DNA of 64,000 nt from assembly GCA_016721565.1 (NCBI GenBank), contig JADKHW010000020.1, positions 5,394-69,393 on the forward strand. Reading direction: 5' to 3'. The stretch's first letter is position 1; each line of letters opens with the position of its first letter. The notes under the pieces are model-generated. The model was not told the origin of the DNA and did not search any database. It worked only from the letters and a program-made list of their open reading frames with translations. Shown here in pieces: positions 48,447 to 58,162 of the stretch. The DNA is from a bacterium. GTDB lineage: Bacteria; Electryoneota; RPQS01. Position numbers and translations under genes: made by a program.

Positions 48447-49190
48447 TTAGGATGACTCTCTGGTGTGCCAGTAGGAGTTTGGAATCGGTTCGGCGGGCGA
48501 ATAGTCGTCGGCAATGGTTTCCCATACGGCGAGCGCCTCATGCCAACTGAATGTATTGTTGCCGAGTTTTTCAAAAATTGCACGCACACGATCGAGATCG
48601 GGCAAGGTCAGGACTTGCCACGGCACATGCGACAAATCATGAGTGTGTGAAACGCTGGCCGTATTAAACAAATCCACACGACGAATCAAGAATGATTCAA
48701 GATGCTGGCGTGGGCCGGGGTGTGAATCCTCGTGCCACGCCCTGCGCAGGGTTTCAATGCGAATGGCATCGATTTCGAGTCCTTCGGGATACGAGTGCTT
48801 GGGCAAGCGGTTGGTGCACCAATCTGCATCTTTGCTCTCAAGAAGTTTTTCAACAACTTGGTCAACCAATTGTCCATCGATCAATGGACAGCTTGCGCGC
48901 AAAGGAACAATGATGTCTGCGCCGTAAGCAATAGCCGTACGGTACACGCGGTCGAGGAGGTCATATTCGGATCCGCGGAAACAATAGTATCCGCTGGAAA
49001 GACAGAGGGACTCAATCGAGTCGTCGGCTTTGTTATCGGGCAAGGCCACCACGAGGTCGTTCAACCGGGTAGAATGCGACGCTCGGGCAAGAACTTTCAG
49101 CAGCATCGGCTCGCCAGCCAGTTCGCGAAGGACTTTACCGGGCAGACGCTCGGAACCTCGTCTGGCTACCACAATTCCTAAAATTTTCAT
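48447..49190 (-). CDS. SpsF-like nucleotidyltransferase (cytidylyltransferase family)
   Basis: A 247-residue protein of the acylneuraminate/KDO cytidylyltransferase superfamily, closest in pattern to SpsF of surface polysaccharide pathways. The N-terminal nucleotide-binding signature is VVARRGSERLPGKVL, followed by LLDRVYRTA and the acidic, metal-binding type region VPLRASCPLID. The C-terminal half has YPEGLEIDAI. It probably activates a sugar acid with CTP for the cell surface; the sugar is unknown. The first of two minus-strand genes. Confidence 0.82.
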   Translation of the reverse strand: MKILGIVVARRGSERLPGKVLRELAGEPMLLKVLARASHSTRLNDLVVALPDNKADDSIESLCLSSGYYCFRGSEYDLLDRVYRTAIAYGADIIVPLRASCPLIDGQLVDQVVEKLLESKDADWCTNRLPKHSYPEGLEIDAIRIETLRRAWHEDSHPGPRQHLESFLIRRVDLFNTASVSHTHDLSHVPWQVLTLPDLDRVRAIFEKLGNNTFSWHEALAVWETIADDYSPAEPIPNSYWHTRESS

Positions 49191-49258
49191 AACTTATCGG
49201 ATGTGTTACATCGAAATGACCGCAATGGAAAGGATGAGGCCAGCGGCCTCAGAGACCA

Positions 49259-50623
49259 ATGATTGAAGATTCGGAGCAAGAATCGCTCCAGCATAGCTTT
49301 AAGTCCGGAGCAAGACAGGTCGGAGAGGTTACGGCTCTCTCCAGCGATGGCCGCGGGATCGTCAAGAGCCGTGGGCAGGTGTTTTTTGCGGAGCGGGTGG
49401 TGACAGGTGACCGAGTGGCCTTTACACCAGATACGGAGAGCAACCCGATGGTCGCGGTGAACCCAAAAGTACTAAAGCTCTCAGCGTTTCACTGCGAGCA
49501 CCCCTGCCGACACGCCAAGGAGTGCCCTGCCTCTGAATGGGGAATCGTCACTTATGACTGCCAGCTTACTGAAAAGACCGAGCTGGTCAGGCGGGTGCTA
49601 CGAGGGGCGGTTGACGGAGAATTAGTCGCCGACATCTGGCCAAGCCCGCAACAGTGGGGCTACCGGAACCGTCTAACCTTACAGGTCCGGATGCGCGAGC
49701 ATGGGGGTGCCGAGCTTGGCTATGCTACTGGAGCACGAGGGGCAGGGTTTTCCCCGATCAAAAAGTGCCTACTCGCAATTGAGCCAGTGGCCTCAGCGGT
49801 GGGTCATGCAGGTTGGATTCTGCGGGACTTGCGCGAATTAACTGTAGAGATATTGCCTGACCGGATGATGTTCTTTGACACCTCTGAAGGGCCGGGCGCG
49901 ATGGCCATTTTTAAGGGCCGACCAGTCGAGACGGATGTTCAACATTTCTTAGAACTTGCAAAGAAAATAGAACTTCCAGGCGGAATTTGGGGCGCAAGTT
50001 CGAATCAGGTGGGAATTGTGGGAGAGCGAGGCACGTTTTGGAGAGAAGAGGAGTGCCGAGCCATGCAGGTCGATTGGTTGGGGCACAAATTGGAAGCACA
50101 TCCAGCAGGCTTTGCTCAGGTGAACGAAGAGGCATTTGCAGAAGTCCTGAGCTATCTCAAGTCACTTCGTGATGACTTCGCGGCAAGAACCGTATGGGAT
50201 CTTTATGGCGGCTATGGCGCGCTTGGCTTTGCAGCTGCGCGTGACGGAAGTCGAGTGCATGTGGTAGAGCAGAGCGGTTTGGTCGAAAGTACATTTGCTC
50301 AGCTTGCTAAACTCCGTCCCAATGTGGAAGCAGAATTGCAGCAAGGTGAAGCGGCACGAGTTGTGCCGAAACTTGCCCGCAAGATTTCCGAAGACGATTT
50401 AGTGATATTGGACCCGCCTAAGAGCGGTTGCCATCCGGAAGTGCTGGCTGCCTTAATGGAATCCAAACTGCATCGAATTGCGTATCTAAGTTGTAACCCC
50501 GCCAGACTGAGCCGCGATCTGAAAATCTTGGCTGAGCAGGGATTTCAGGCGAAAATGGTACAGCCTATGGATTTTTTCCCGCAAACTCCCGAAATTGAGG
50601 TACTTGCGATTGCAGAACGATGA
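49259..50623 (+). CDS. RNA m5U methyltransferase, RlmD/TrmA family
   Basis: SAM-dependent enzyme methylating a uridine C5 in rRNA or tRNA. An N-terminal TRAM domain (about 18-72) is followed by cysteines of a 4Fe-4S cluster (C79, C83, C89 in CEHPCRHAKEC, and a later cysteine near 170 in IKKCLL). A Rossmann-type methyltransferase domain has LYGGYGALGFAAARDG and DPPKSG, with the catalytic cysteine near 412 in LSCNPARLSRDL. The iron-sulfur cysteines fit the RlmD/RlmCD type, but which uridine is modified cannot be told. The start at 49259 has a weak ribosome-binding site. Confidence 0.88.
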   Translation: MIEDSEQESLQHSFKSGARQVGEVTALSSDGRGIVKSRGQVFFAERVVTGDRVAFTPDTESNPMVAVNPKVLKLSAFHCEHPCRHAKECPASEWGIVTYDCQLTEKTELVRRVLRGAVDGELVADIWPSPQQWGYRNRLTLQVRMREHGGAELGYATGARGAGFSPIKKCLLAIEPVASAVGHAGWILRDLRELTVEILPDRMMFFDTSEGPGAMAIFKGRPVETDVQHFLELAKKIELPGGIWGASSNQVGIVGERGTFWREEECRAMQVDWLGHKLEAHPAGFAQVNEEAFAEVLSYLKSLRDDFAARTVWDLYGGYGALGFAAARDGSRVHVVEQSGLVESTFAQLAKLRPNVEAELQQGEAARVVPKLARKISEDDLVILDPPKSGCHPEVLAALMESKLHRIAYLSCNPARLSRDLKILAEQGFQAKMVQPMDFFPQTPEIEVLAIAER

Positions 50624-50702
50624 AGATGTGTTGAATTATTGATGAAAAGTGGCTATTCTATGTAATAGTGTGGCAGGTCGAAGCATGAACAAGGAGAATA
50701 CT

Positions 50703-51254
50703 ATGAAGAAGACTGTTTTATTGCTTGCTGTCTTGGCGCTCATATCGGGGAATTCCGCGATTGCTAAGACGAACATCGGATTAAAAGGGATCGGGCCTCG
50801 CGCCGGCTTCGTAGATCCGGATCATAGGGATGGCGCAATTACTTTAGGCGCCGTCGCGGATATGGGAACTTGGACGAGAGAACCTTCCGTGGGAAATGGC
50901 TCTGACATGGTGGAGAGCGGATGAAGCTGATGAAGCTGAAGATGGGGAGTTTACGAATGGAGCTTCACGGATATCGCCTACCGCAATTCTGTGTATTACA
51001 CGTTCGAAGTTGGGAAGAACTTATACGTCTATCCCGGCGCGGGCCTCGCGGTCCACTTCTTGAACTCGAGTGTTGAAGGGCCGGGGAATTACGATGCTGA
51101 CGAGTCCGATACAGAAATCGCACTCATGATTCTCGGAGGTTTCCAATTCCCGATTGCGAATAGATGGCGCGGACAAACGGAACTGCAACTTGATTTCGGC
51201 GATGCCGAACAGACCAATGTGCAGATTGATTTCATTTACGATTTGGGCAAATAG
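50703..51254 (+). CDS. small outer membrane beta-barrel protein, frame broken
   Basis: About 183 residues. A signal peptide (VLLLAVLALISGNSAIA) starts at ATG 50703 with AAGGAGAA upstream. The beginning (LKGIGPRAGFVDP) and the end (YYTFEVGKNLYVYPGAGL, ELQLDFG, NVQIDFIYDLGK) are in the same frame and resemble OmpX/OmpA-type barrels. The middle (about 50878-50960) is readable only in the next frame (ENLPWEMALTWWRADEADEAED). So two compensating single-base changes separate the parts. Sequence error is the simplest explanation. Function unknown. Confidence 0.65.
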
Positions 51255-51281
51255 ATTTTGTACATGTGATTGGAGGAGCGA

Positions 51282-52976
51282 TTGACTTCGCTTAGTGAGA
51301 AATTAGCACATGCACGGAGATTAGGGGAGGGAGCGCAAGCTCTCTCCCCTCTTCCGTTTCAGAATGTCGGTCAGGTGCTGGCAAAGCAGCTTGCGGATCG
51401 ACCGGAACAACCCTTCTTGATCTTTTACACGGACTCGGGCGAACGAAGTCAGTGGAGCTACCGCGAGTTCTCTGAACTGGTGTGGAAAACAGTACGCATT
51501 CTTGAGACTTACGGAATCAAGCGCGGCGACAGAATTGCCACGGTTTCACATAATCATGCGGAGACGGTGGTTCAGTATTTCGCAGCGTGGACGCTTGGCG
51601 CGGTGGTTGTGCCGATTAACTTAGGCGAAACCGACGAGCGTGTTGAGTATATCTTGAGCAATTCGGAAACGAAGCTTGCGTTTGTGCGCGCACCTTATGT
51701 TGAGCGAATTGCGGCTCTGCAAGCGAAGCTACTTGAGTTCAGGACGATTGTGCAAACGGGTGGCGAACTCAGCTCAAAGTATCTGCATTACTCGGTGGAG
51801 CTAAATAACCACTCGGGCGACGCGCGGCTCGTAGAAGACGTTGGTCTTGAAGACGAAGTGCTGATTGTTTATACGTCGGGCACAACTGGCAACCCAAAAG
51901 GCGTTGTGCTCGTGCAGCAGAATTTGCTGACAGATGCTCAAGGGATTTCGGAATGGCACGGCCTGACGGCTGGACAGCGGATGATGTGCGTACTGCCGCT
52001 CCATCATGTGAACGGCACGGTCGTGACTTTGATGACGCCTATGTATTATGGCGGCACTGTAGTGCTAAATCAAAAGTTCTCGACGCATCACTTTTTCGAG
52101 CGAATTGAACAGGAGAATGTACAGATTGCCAGTGTGGTGCCGACCCTCTTGCAGTTCTTACTACACGAAAAAAGTCTCGAAGGTAAGCAACTTTCTTTGC
52201 CGAATTTCCGTCACATCATATGCGGGGCGGGCCCGCTGACGGTCGAGCTTGCAAGCGCCTTTGAGGACAGATTCGGACTCAGAATTGTGCACGGCTACGG
52301 ACTATCTGAGACTACTTGCTACTCCTGCTTCCTCCCTGTCGAGTTAACGGATACCGAGCACAAGCGCTGGATGCGCGAATACGGATTCCCCTCCATCGGT
52401 GTACCCATTCCGCAGAATGAGATGGAGATTCAGGATGATCACGGGCAATCGTTGCCACCTGACACAAAGGGCGAGATTGTGATTCGCGGCGTCAACGTGA
52501 TGAAGTATTATTTCGCAGCCCCCGAAATTAACGAGAAAACCTTTGAGTTCGGCTGGTTTCGTTCCGGAGACGAAGGATTTTTCAAAACGGATGAGAAAGG
52601 CCGCAAGTTCTTCTTCATTACCGGAAGATTGAAGGAACTCATCATTCGCGGCGGCGTGAACATTTCGCCCTTTGAAATAGATGAAGTACTTGCGCGGATT
52701 CCCGGCATTGACAAAGCTATGGCCATCGGATTTGAAAACGATTGGTATGGCGAAGAGGTAGGTGCCTACGTGTGCTTGAAGCCGGGCGCAAATGTGAGCG
52801 AGCATGAGATAATCGAATTTTGCGCACGCGAACTCGCGGTTTCAAAATGCCCGAAAGTTGTGGCATTCGGCCACGAGTTCCCCGTCACATCCACAGGAAA
52901 ATATCAGCGCAACAAATGTAAGCATTTGTTCAGCGCGTTTAAGTCGGAACAGTATCCCAAGAAAGCGACAAAATAG
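51282..52976 (+). CDS. AMP-forming acyl-CoA synthetase-like ligase
   Basis: ANL-superfamily enzyme of about 564 residues that activates a carboxylic acid as acyl-adenylate, usually for transfer to CoA. Motifs: P-loop YTSGTTGNPKG, GYGLSETT, GWFRSGDEGFF, the hinge in GRLKELIIRGGVNISP, and the C-terminal catalytic lysine in TSTGKYQRN. TTG 51282 is preferred over TTG 51270 because GGAGGA at 51272-51277 would then be the ribosome-binding site. It is followed after 14 bases by the S9 peptidase gene. The acid substrate is not evident; a fatty or aromatic acid is plausible. Confidence 0.88.
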   Translation: MTSLSEKLAHARRLGEGAQALSPLPFQNVGQVLAKQLADRPEQPFLIFYTDSGERSQWSYREFSELVWKTVRILETYGIKRGDRIATVSHNHAETVVQYFAAWTLGAVVVPINLGETDERVEYILSNSETKLAFVRAPYVERIAALQAKLLEFRTIVQTGGELSSKYLHYSVELNNHSGDARLVEDVGLEDEVLIVYTSGTTGNPKGVVLVQQNLLTDAQGISEWHGLTAGQRMMCVLPLHHVNGTVVTLMTPMYYGGTVVLNQKFSTHHFFERIEQENVQIASVVPTLLQFLLHEKSLEGKQLSLPNFRHIICGAGPLTVELASAFEDRFGLRIVHGYGLSETTCYSCFLPVELTDTEHKRWMREYGFPSIGVPIPQNEMEIQDDHGQSLPPDTKGEIVIRGVNVMKYYFAAPEINEKTFEFGWFRSGDEGFFKTDEKGRKFFFITGRLKELIIRGGVNISPFEIDEVLARIPGIDKAMAIGFENDWYGEEVGAYVCLKPGANVSEHEIIEFCARELAVSKCPKVVAFGHEFPVTSTGKYQRNKCKHLFSAFKSEQYPKKATK

Positions 52977-52990
52977 AAGGACCCTCGAAC

Positions 52991-54949
52991 ATGATTAAGC
53001 AGCTTGCAGCTTTGCTTCTGCTCGGATGTGCGCTCGCGAATGCGAATCCTCCGGCCACAATGCTCTCGGAAGGACAGTATATACCAGATATCGGCACGTT
53101 CTTGCAGATTGGCAATTGGAGTCCGTCGGGTAACAGTTGGGACGGCAAAGATGTGTACGTCACATCGTCCGCGTCGGGTGCGACACAAATATACCGCATT
53201 ACGGACAGCGGCTGGCCGTATCAGTTGACAACGTTTGAAGACGGCATTGACGGATTCACACTTGCGAAACATGGGCACGTCGCGATTGTCACAGCTTCCG
53301 TTGGCGGTGATGAAAATTCGCAGATGTACTTAATGGACACGAAGTCGGGCAGAATTCTTAAGCTAACCGATAAGCCGGAAGTGCAATTCGGTTCAGTTGT
53401 GTGGGCGCCGGACGATTCAAAGATTTATTATACGTCCAACGAAGAGAACGGCACGGACTTCTTTGTCTATGAAATGAACATCACTTCAGGTGCTACGAAG
53501 AAGATCTTTGACGGCGTGAAAGGTTCCAATAATATCGCCGACTTGTCCCAAGACGGCAAGCACATGATTATCAGCACGTACACGTCGAACGTCAACAACG
53601 ATCTGCACCACCTTGACTTGACTACGGGCAAGTGGACGACGATCACTAAGGATAAGGGTGACGTTGTTTACGGATCAGTAACGCTGATGCCCGACAATCA
53701 GACGATTTACATTGATTGCAACGACAACCCCGAAGGCATGGCGCGGATGGCAACAATGAAGCTCGGTTCGCCAAAGGTCACCTACGTCACTGACGGTTGG
53801 CTTGACACCAAGTGGGAATGCGAAGGCGTGGGTTTCTCGCGTGACTTCAAATACATGGCCGCCTCAACCAACGAAGACGGATGGGGTCGCGCGAAAGTCC
53901 GTGAAGTAGCAACCGGCGCTCCCGTGAAATTGCCGAAGCTCGACGGCCAGATGGGCGTTGCAGGATTCACGCAGGACGGCGAATTGATTATTTCGTTCTC
54001 AAGTCCGACAATGGCGCCGGAAGTTTATCGTTGGAACCCAAAGACTGAAAAGCTTACGCAGTTGACGCAATCCATTTATGCGGGTATCGATCGCTCCTTA
54101 TTCCGCGATCCGGTGCTGGTGCGATTCCCGAGCTTTGATGGGTTGGAGATTTCAGGCTACTTGTATTTGCCTGCTTCATACAACGAAGGCCAGCCCGTGC
54201 CGTTTATCGTTGAAGCGCACGGTGGACCGGAAGGGCAATTCCGCCCGGCATTCATTCGCAATATTCAGTACATGATGCTGAACGGCTACGGTGTGTTCTG
54301 CTTGAATCCGCGCGGGTCATCGGGCTATGGCCGTGACTTCCTGGCAATGGACAACTACAAGAAGCGCAAAGATTCGTTGAAAGATTACAAAGCCGCGACA
54401 GATTGGCTGATTACACAAGGCTACACGAAGCAAGGAATGATTGGCATTCGCGGCGGTAGCTACGGTGGCTACGTTGTACTCGGCATGATCACGGAATATC
54501 CCGATCTGTACAATGCCGCGATTGACATTGTCGGCATCGCGAATTTCAAGACGTTCCTTGAGAAGACTGCGGACTATCGCCGCGCATTGCGTGAAGCGGA
54601 ATATGGGCCGCTCTCGGATCCAGCGTTCTTAACGGAAGTCTCACCGATCAACAAGGCCGACAAGATTAAGACTCCACTATTGGTAGTTCACGGTGAAAAT
54701 GATCCTCGCGTGCCGGTCGGTGAAGCGCGTCAGATTATTGCCGAACTCACAAAGATGGGAACTCCTGTTGATTCGCTAATCTTCCCCGATGAAGGTCACG
54801 GCGCAAGCAAGCGTCCCAACATCATCGCAGAATACCGCAAGCACGTTGAGTTCTTCGATAAATATCTTAAGGGCGTGACAAAACCCGAAAAGATGAAAGA
54901 GTACACCAGCGTAAACGCTGGACCCAATGCGCTGACGCGATTGCCTTGA
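52991..54949 (+). CDS. exported S9 family prolyl oligopeptidase-type peptidase
   Basis: A 652-residue dipeptidyl/acylaminoacyl peptidase-like enzyme. The N-terminal signal MIKQLAALLLLGCALA has a possible lipobox (LLGC), so it may be a lipoprotein. A beta-propeller with WD40-like repeats (about 30-390, GSVVWAPDDSKIYYTS) covers an alpha/beta hydrolase domain with the nucleophile serine near 489 (RGGSYGGYV), aspartate near 571 (GENDPRVP) and histidine near 602 (DEGHGAS). AAGGA precedes ATG 52991. It probably trims peptides in the periplasm. Confidence 0.92.
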   Translation: MIKQLAALLLLGCALANANPPATMLSEGQYIPDIGTFLQIGNWSPSGNSWDGKDVYVTSSASGATQIYRITDSGWPYQLTTFEDGIDGFTLAKHGHVAIVTASVGGDENSQMYLMDTKSGRILKLTDKPEVQFGSVVWAPDDSKIYYTSNEENGTDFFVYEMNITSGATKKIFDGVKGSNNIADLSQDGKHMIISTYTSNVNNDLHHLDLTTGKWTTITKDKGDVVYGSVTLMPDNQTIYIDCNDNPEGMARMATMKLGSPKVTYVTDGWLDTKWECEGVGFSRDFKYMAASTNEDGWGRAKVREVATGAPVKLPKLDGQMGVAGFTQDGELIISFSSPTMAPEVYRWNPKTEKLTQLTQSIYAGIDRSLFRDPVLVRFPSFDGLEISGYLYLPASYNEGQPVPFIVEAHGGPEGQFRPAFIRNIQYMMLNGYGVFCLNPRGSSGYGRDFLAMDNYKKRKDSLKDYKAATDWLITQGYTKQGMIGIRGGSYGGYVVLGMITEYPDLYNAAIDIVGIANFKTFLEKTADYRRALREAEYGPLSDPAFLTEVSPINKADKIKTPLLVVHGENDPRVPVGEARQIIAELTKMGTPVDSLIFPDEGHGASKRPNIIAEYRKHVEFFDKYLKGVTKPEKMKEYTSVNAGPNALTRLP

Positions 54950-54954
54950 ATTAA

Positions 54955-54980
54955 AAGCCCGACTCAAATGAGTCGGGCTT
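54955..54980. terminator. intrinsic terminator hairpin
   Basis: A perfect 12-bp stem, AAGCCCGACTCA with TGAGTCGGGCTT, around AA lies between the convergent S9 peptidase gene and the amide-ligase operon. A T-rich stretch follows within ten bases on the plus strand and a weaker TTTTAATT on the minus strand. Confidence 0.75.
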
Positions 54981-54987
54981 CGTGTTT

Positions 54988-56109
54988 TTACTTCGGCATA
55001 GTTTCGTGCCACCAGCGCAGAATATCGGGGAACCTGCGTCGCCACGAGGATTCATTGTGTTCGCCCTCGGGGTCAATGACGACACGTGCGTCAACACCGT
55101 TGGACTTCAAGATGCGTCCGCATTCGCGAACGGCGTCAATCATTTGATTTGAAAGTCCGCGCTCGCCACCGAATTCGCGCACACCATAATCAATCCAAAT
55201 TCGCGTGTCACCGTGACAAGCTTGTGCGGTTTTCATGATGCGACCGCCCGCCACATTCATACTCGGGCTTAAGCAAGCCGCGAACGAGAATTTGTCCGTG
55301 CGAGTCATCCCCGCATACAGTGATATCAAACCGCCAAGTGACGATCCAGTAACACCAGTGTAATCGCGTTCCGGTTTCGTGCGGTATTGATTGTCAATTT
55401 GCGGCTTTACCGTTTGCAGGATGAATCGAACGTATCGCTCACCGAATCCTCGCGAGCGGCGAAAGTCATCCTCCCACGGCGAATACTCGTGTAAACGCGC
55501 AAGTCCCATGTTTGGAATTCCGACGATGATGTGTCGCAAGCTCTCTTTCTCAGCAAACTCGGTGGAAATTTCATCGACGCCCCACTCTTGATCGTAAGCC
55601 GAAACTTCATCGAAGAGATTTTGCCCGTCGTGCATATACATCACGGGATAGCGTTCGTGCGTGCGCGTATCGTATTCGGGCGGCAGCCACACAAGAATGT
55701 CGCGCATATTACCAAGCTGCGGCGAGAAGATATCCTTCATAATCCGCAAATCACCCACAACGGTGTGGCGCGGTCTCCAATGCAGCGTGCCTGGATGTAA
55801 ATCACACCAGCCGCCGATCTCTAATTTCAGATCGCCGTTGTGCGAATCACTTGCCCACACACGATTTCCGAGCGGTTCGCCGTTTGTAGTACACTCAACA
55901 GTGTCCCACGAACCGCGCGTGATTTTGAATTCGGCATGCTCAAGGTCAGGCGGAATTACGAATCGGTGCGTATCATCTGCCTGCGGAATTGCGCGCGATA
56001 GCGGATGTGAGGGACTCCAGCCATTGAAATCGGCGGCAAGAAAAATTGTCGCGCCCGCCGGAGTGTCGGCGGGCACGATTAGAGTCAAGACACGAGATGA
56101 ATCCGACAT
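54988..56109 (-). CDS. esterase (enterochelin-esterase-like) with N-terminal E-set domain
   Basis: A 373-residue cytoplasmic-looking alpha/beta hydrolase. Residues 1-110 form an early-set/CBM-like sandwich (FLAADFNGWSPSHPLSRA). Residues 130-373 are a putative-esterase domain with YPVMYMHDGQNLFDE, the nucleophile serine in GVTGSSLGGLIS and histidine in DPEGEHNESSWRRR. The layout resembles enterochelin esterase, but no siderophore genes are near. Last of five minus-strand genes, four bases after the ATP-grasp gene. It may release or hydrolyse a product made by the two ligases. Confidence 0.85.
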   Translation of the reverse strand: MSDSSRVLTLIVPADTPAGATIFLAADFNGWSPSHPLSRAIPQADDTHRFVIPPDLEHAEFKITRGSWDTVECTTNGEPLGNRVWASDSHNGDLKLEIGGWCDLHPGTLHWRPRHTVVGDLRIMKDIFSPQLGNMRDILVWLPPEYDTRTHERYPVMYMHDGQNLFDEVSAYDQEWGVDEISTEFAEKESLRHIIVGIPNMGLARLHEYSPWEDDFRRSRGFGERYVRFILQTVKPQIDNQYRTKPERDYTGVTGSSLGGLISLYAGMTRTDKFSFAACLSPSMNVAGGRIMKTAQACHGDTRIWIDYGVREFGGERGLSNQMIDAVRECGRILKSNGVDARVVIDPEGEHNESSWRRRFPDILRWWHETMPK

Positions 56110-56113
56110 AAAG

Positions 56114-57388
56114 TTAGTGATGCGAGAGCCTGTCCTGTTCGGTTTTCACCCAATAGCTGATAAGACCGCGATAGTGTGCGATGAACTGATCATGCTCATG
56201 CGCCGGGAATGAGCGGCGACAACGCTCGATTAGTATCTCATCCCATTCGGGCGATGAGAAATAGTCGAGCGTCAGTTGATCGAGATCTGCAAGATGTGAA
56301 GCGCAGAAGACTTCAAAACGCTCAGTTTCAAAGTAGCGCTGCGCGAGGTCGTGATAGAGATCAAGCTTTTCGGCGAACGGAATGTCGCGATCAGCAATCG
56401 CAAAATAATCTCGGGTCTGCAAATCAAGGCGCGTCTTGCGTTCAGTAACTGCACAGTAAAGCGACCAGCGCACAAGCGCCTTGATGGCCCACGGGAAATA
56501 GTAGTGCAGCGAAATCAACGAAGTGTCTGGAACCGCATTGGCAAAATCAATCGGATAGATATCACTGCCGCGCAGCAGCGATTCGCAAGAGTTATACTCC
56601 CATCCAAAAAAGGCATTGATGATGCGCGTGAGCTTCGTCAAGTAGTCGCCTTGATATGGATTCAAGAAGCCATGCTCAATGCGATAGCGATTGTGCAGCG
56701 GCTGATCAGGATCGTAGCGCATCGGCAGAATCTGCGGGCCACACCCTAAACAGCGGCAGAAGATTTCGTAATCTTTGATGCCTTTCTGAATGTGCATGGT
56801 CTGCAAACCCGATTCGTCATAAGCTTTATGCAGATCCGCGCGATTCTTGATATGCGTAACGCCGCGCCAGCCACCGCCGTCATACGGCTTCATAAAGACC
56901 GGATAACCACCAACCTTCTCGACTACTTCATCCAGTTCAAAAAGCTGATGATAGTTCTCTGCTGTAACGCGTGCGCGGTCGTCATTGATGTCCCACTGCT
57001 TCTGCGGAATCAGCCACGTTTCGGGTATGTCGAAACCCAAACGAATCATCACGCAGTATGCGGAGTGCTTCTCCATCGACTGAAAGGTGAACGGATTGTT
57101 CACGGTGTGCGAATCGTTCATTAACGCGGACTTCTTCAGCCATTCGCGCACCGTCATGTGCCAATAACCCAAGCGATCGATAATGACATGCTGGCGCACG
57201 GGTTGACGCAGGTCAAACGGCTCGATTGTGAGGCGCTCTATTTCAAAGTCAAAGCGGCGGCCCTGATAATTCAAATGCGAACCGAGCTTTTCAATCAAGG
57301 TCTCATAGGCAAGCGGCCAAGCGTATTCATTGCCGAGCAAGAGGCCGATGCGGCGCAGCGTATGCGGAAGTTCGTCGTGGTGTTGCAT
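56114..57388 (-). CDS. ATP-grasp domain ligase of unknown substrate
   Basis: A 424-residue protein with an ATP-grasp fold, expected to couple a carboxylate to an amine via acyl phosphate. An N-terminal region (1-130) precedes the nucleotide-binding part with the typical lysine and glycine loop in YPVFMKPYDGGGWRG and later acidic residues in DIYPIDFANAVPD, which fit a metal site. A C-terminal helical tail (300-424) is not recognised. It begins 12 bases after the upstream esterase gene. Together with the GCS2-type ligase it suggests a short peptide-like product. Close relatives are commonly labelled only as ATP-grasp domain proteins. Confidence 0.8.
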   Translation of the reverse strand: MQHHDELPHTLRRIGLLLGNEYAWPLAYETLIEKLGSHLNYQGRRFDFEIERLTIEPFDLRQPVRQHVIIDRLGYWHMTVREWLKKSALMNDSHTVNNPFTFQSMEKHSAYCVMIRLGFDIPETWLIPQKQWDINDDRARVTAENYHQLFELDEVVEKVGGYPVFMKPYDGGGWRGVTHIKNRADLHKAYDESGLQTMHIQKGIKDYEIFCRCLGCGPQILPMRYDPDQPLHNRYRIEHGFLNPYQGDYLTKLTRIINAFFGWEYNSCESLLRGSDIYPIDFANAVPDTSLISLHYYFPWAIKALVRWSLYCAVTERKTRLDLQTRDYFAIADRDIPFAEKLDLYHDLAQRYFETERFEVFCASHLADLDQLTLDYFSSPEWDEILIERCRRSFPAHEHDQFIAHYRGLISYWVKTEQDRLSHH

Positions 57389-57400
57389 TGCTGTCGTGGT

Positions 57401-58138
57401 TTAAGAAAGTTGAGGAACGTAAACGGAAATCATACGACGCCAAGAAGGCCAATCATGCGGCGTGTCATCGCCCCACATATCGAGGTGATGGCCGATGCCT
57501 TTGGTATTCAAAATCTCGGAAATGCGCTTGGTTTGGTCAATGCAATTACCTTCCCATGCGCCTTGTCCGACGACGAGCGCGATCTTGATGCGCCGAATGG
57601 CTTCGAGCGTGTCATGATCAGTCATGTTCGGCAAGTAATCCATCGGATTATTGAAATAGAAGCTCTCGTCATAGTAGCCTTCAAGTCTGTCACGAATGTC
57701 GTAGTTGCCGGAAAGACACAGCACATGACTGAAATTCCACGGATATTTTAACGCGAAGTTCAGCGTGTGGTAAGCGCCAAAACTCGAACCCGTCGCGGCG
57801 ATCCGAACATTTTGCGAGCCGCAATGGTGGTGAATAAACGGAAAGACCTCATGCGTGATATACTGCTCATAGTATTCGTGCGCACGAACACGGAGATTAG
57901 GAGCCATGCCTTTGTTAAACCAACTCTCTGAATCAATACCGTCCACACAAAACACTTTGACACCTCCGGCATCAATGTGCCCTCGAATCGTCTCAATCAT
58001 GTGATTGCATTCATAGTCGAAAAAACGGCCCTGTGCGGAAGGAAAGACCAACAAGGGCCGACCATAGTGGCCGAAGACCAAAAGCTCCATTTCGCGGCCC
58101 AGAGCGGGGCTATACCATTTGTGATGTTCGCGTTGCAT
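57401..58138 (-). CDS. small esterase-family alpha/beta hydrolase
   Basis: A 245-residue alpha/beta hydrolase of the putative-esterase family without a signal peptide. The opening HHKWYSPALGREMELLVFG is a recognisable start of this subfamily. The nucleophile serine is in ATGSSFGAYHTL and the likely histidine in TPHDWPSW. Its partners in the operon suggest action on a ligase product or an activated intermediate. It lies between the MFS gene (24 bases) and the ATP-grasp gene (12 bases). The substrate is unknown. Confidence 0.82.
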   Translation of the reverse strand: MQREHHKWYSPALGREMELLVFGHYGRPLLVFPSAQGRFFDYECNHMIETIRGHIDAGGVKVFCVDGIDSESWFNKGMAPNLRVRAHEYYEQYITHEVFPFIHHHCGSQNVRIAATGSSFGAYHTLNFALKYPWNFSHVLCLSGNYDIRDRLEGYYDESFYFNNPMDYLPNMTDHDTLEAIRRIKIALVVGQGAWEGNCIDQTKRISEILNTKGIGHHLDMWGDDTPHDWPSWRRMISVYVPQLS

Positions 58139-58162
58139 AGTAATAAATTGAAAGTTGAAATA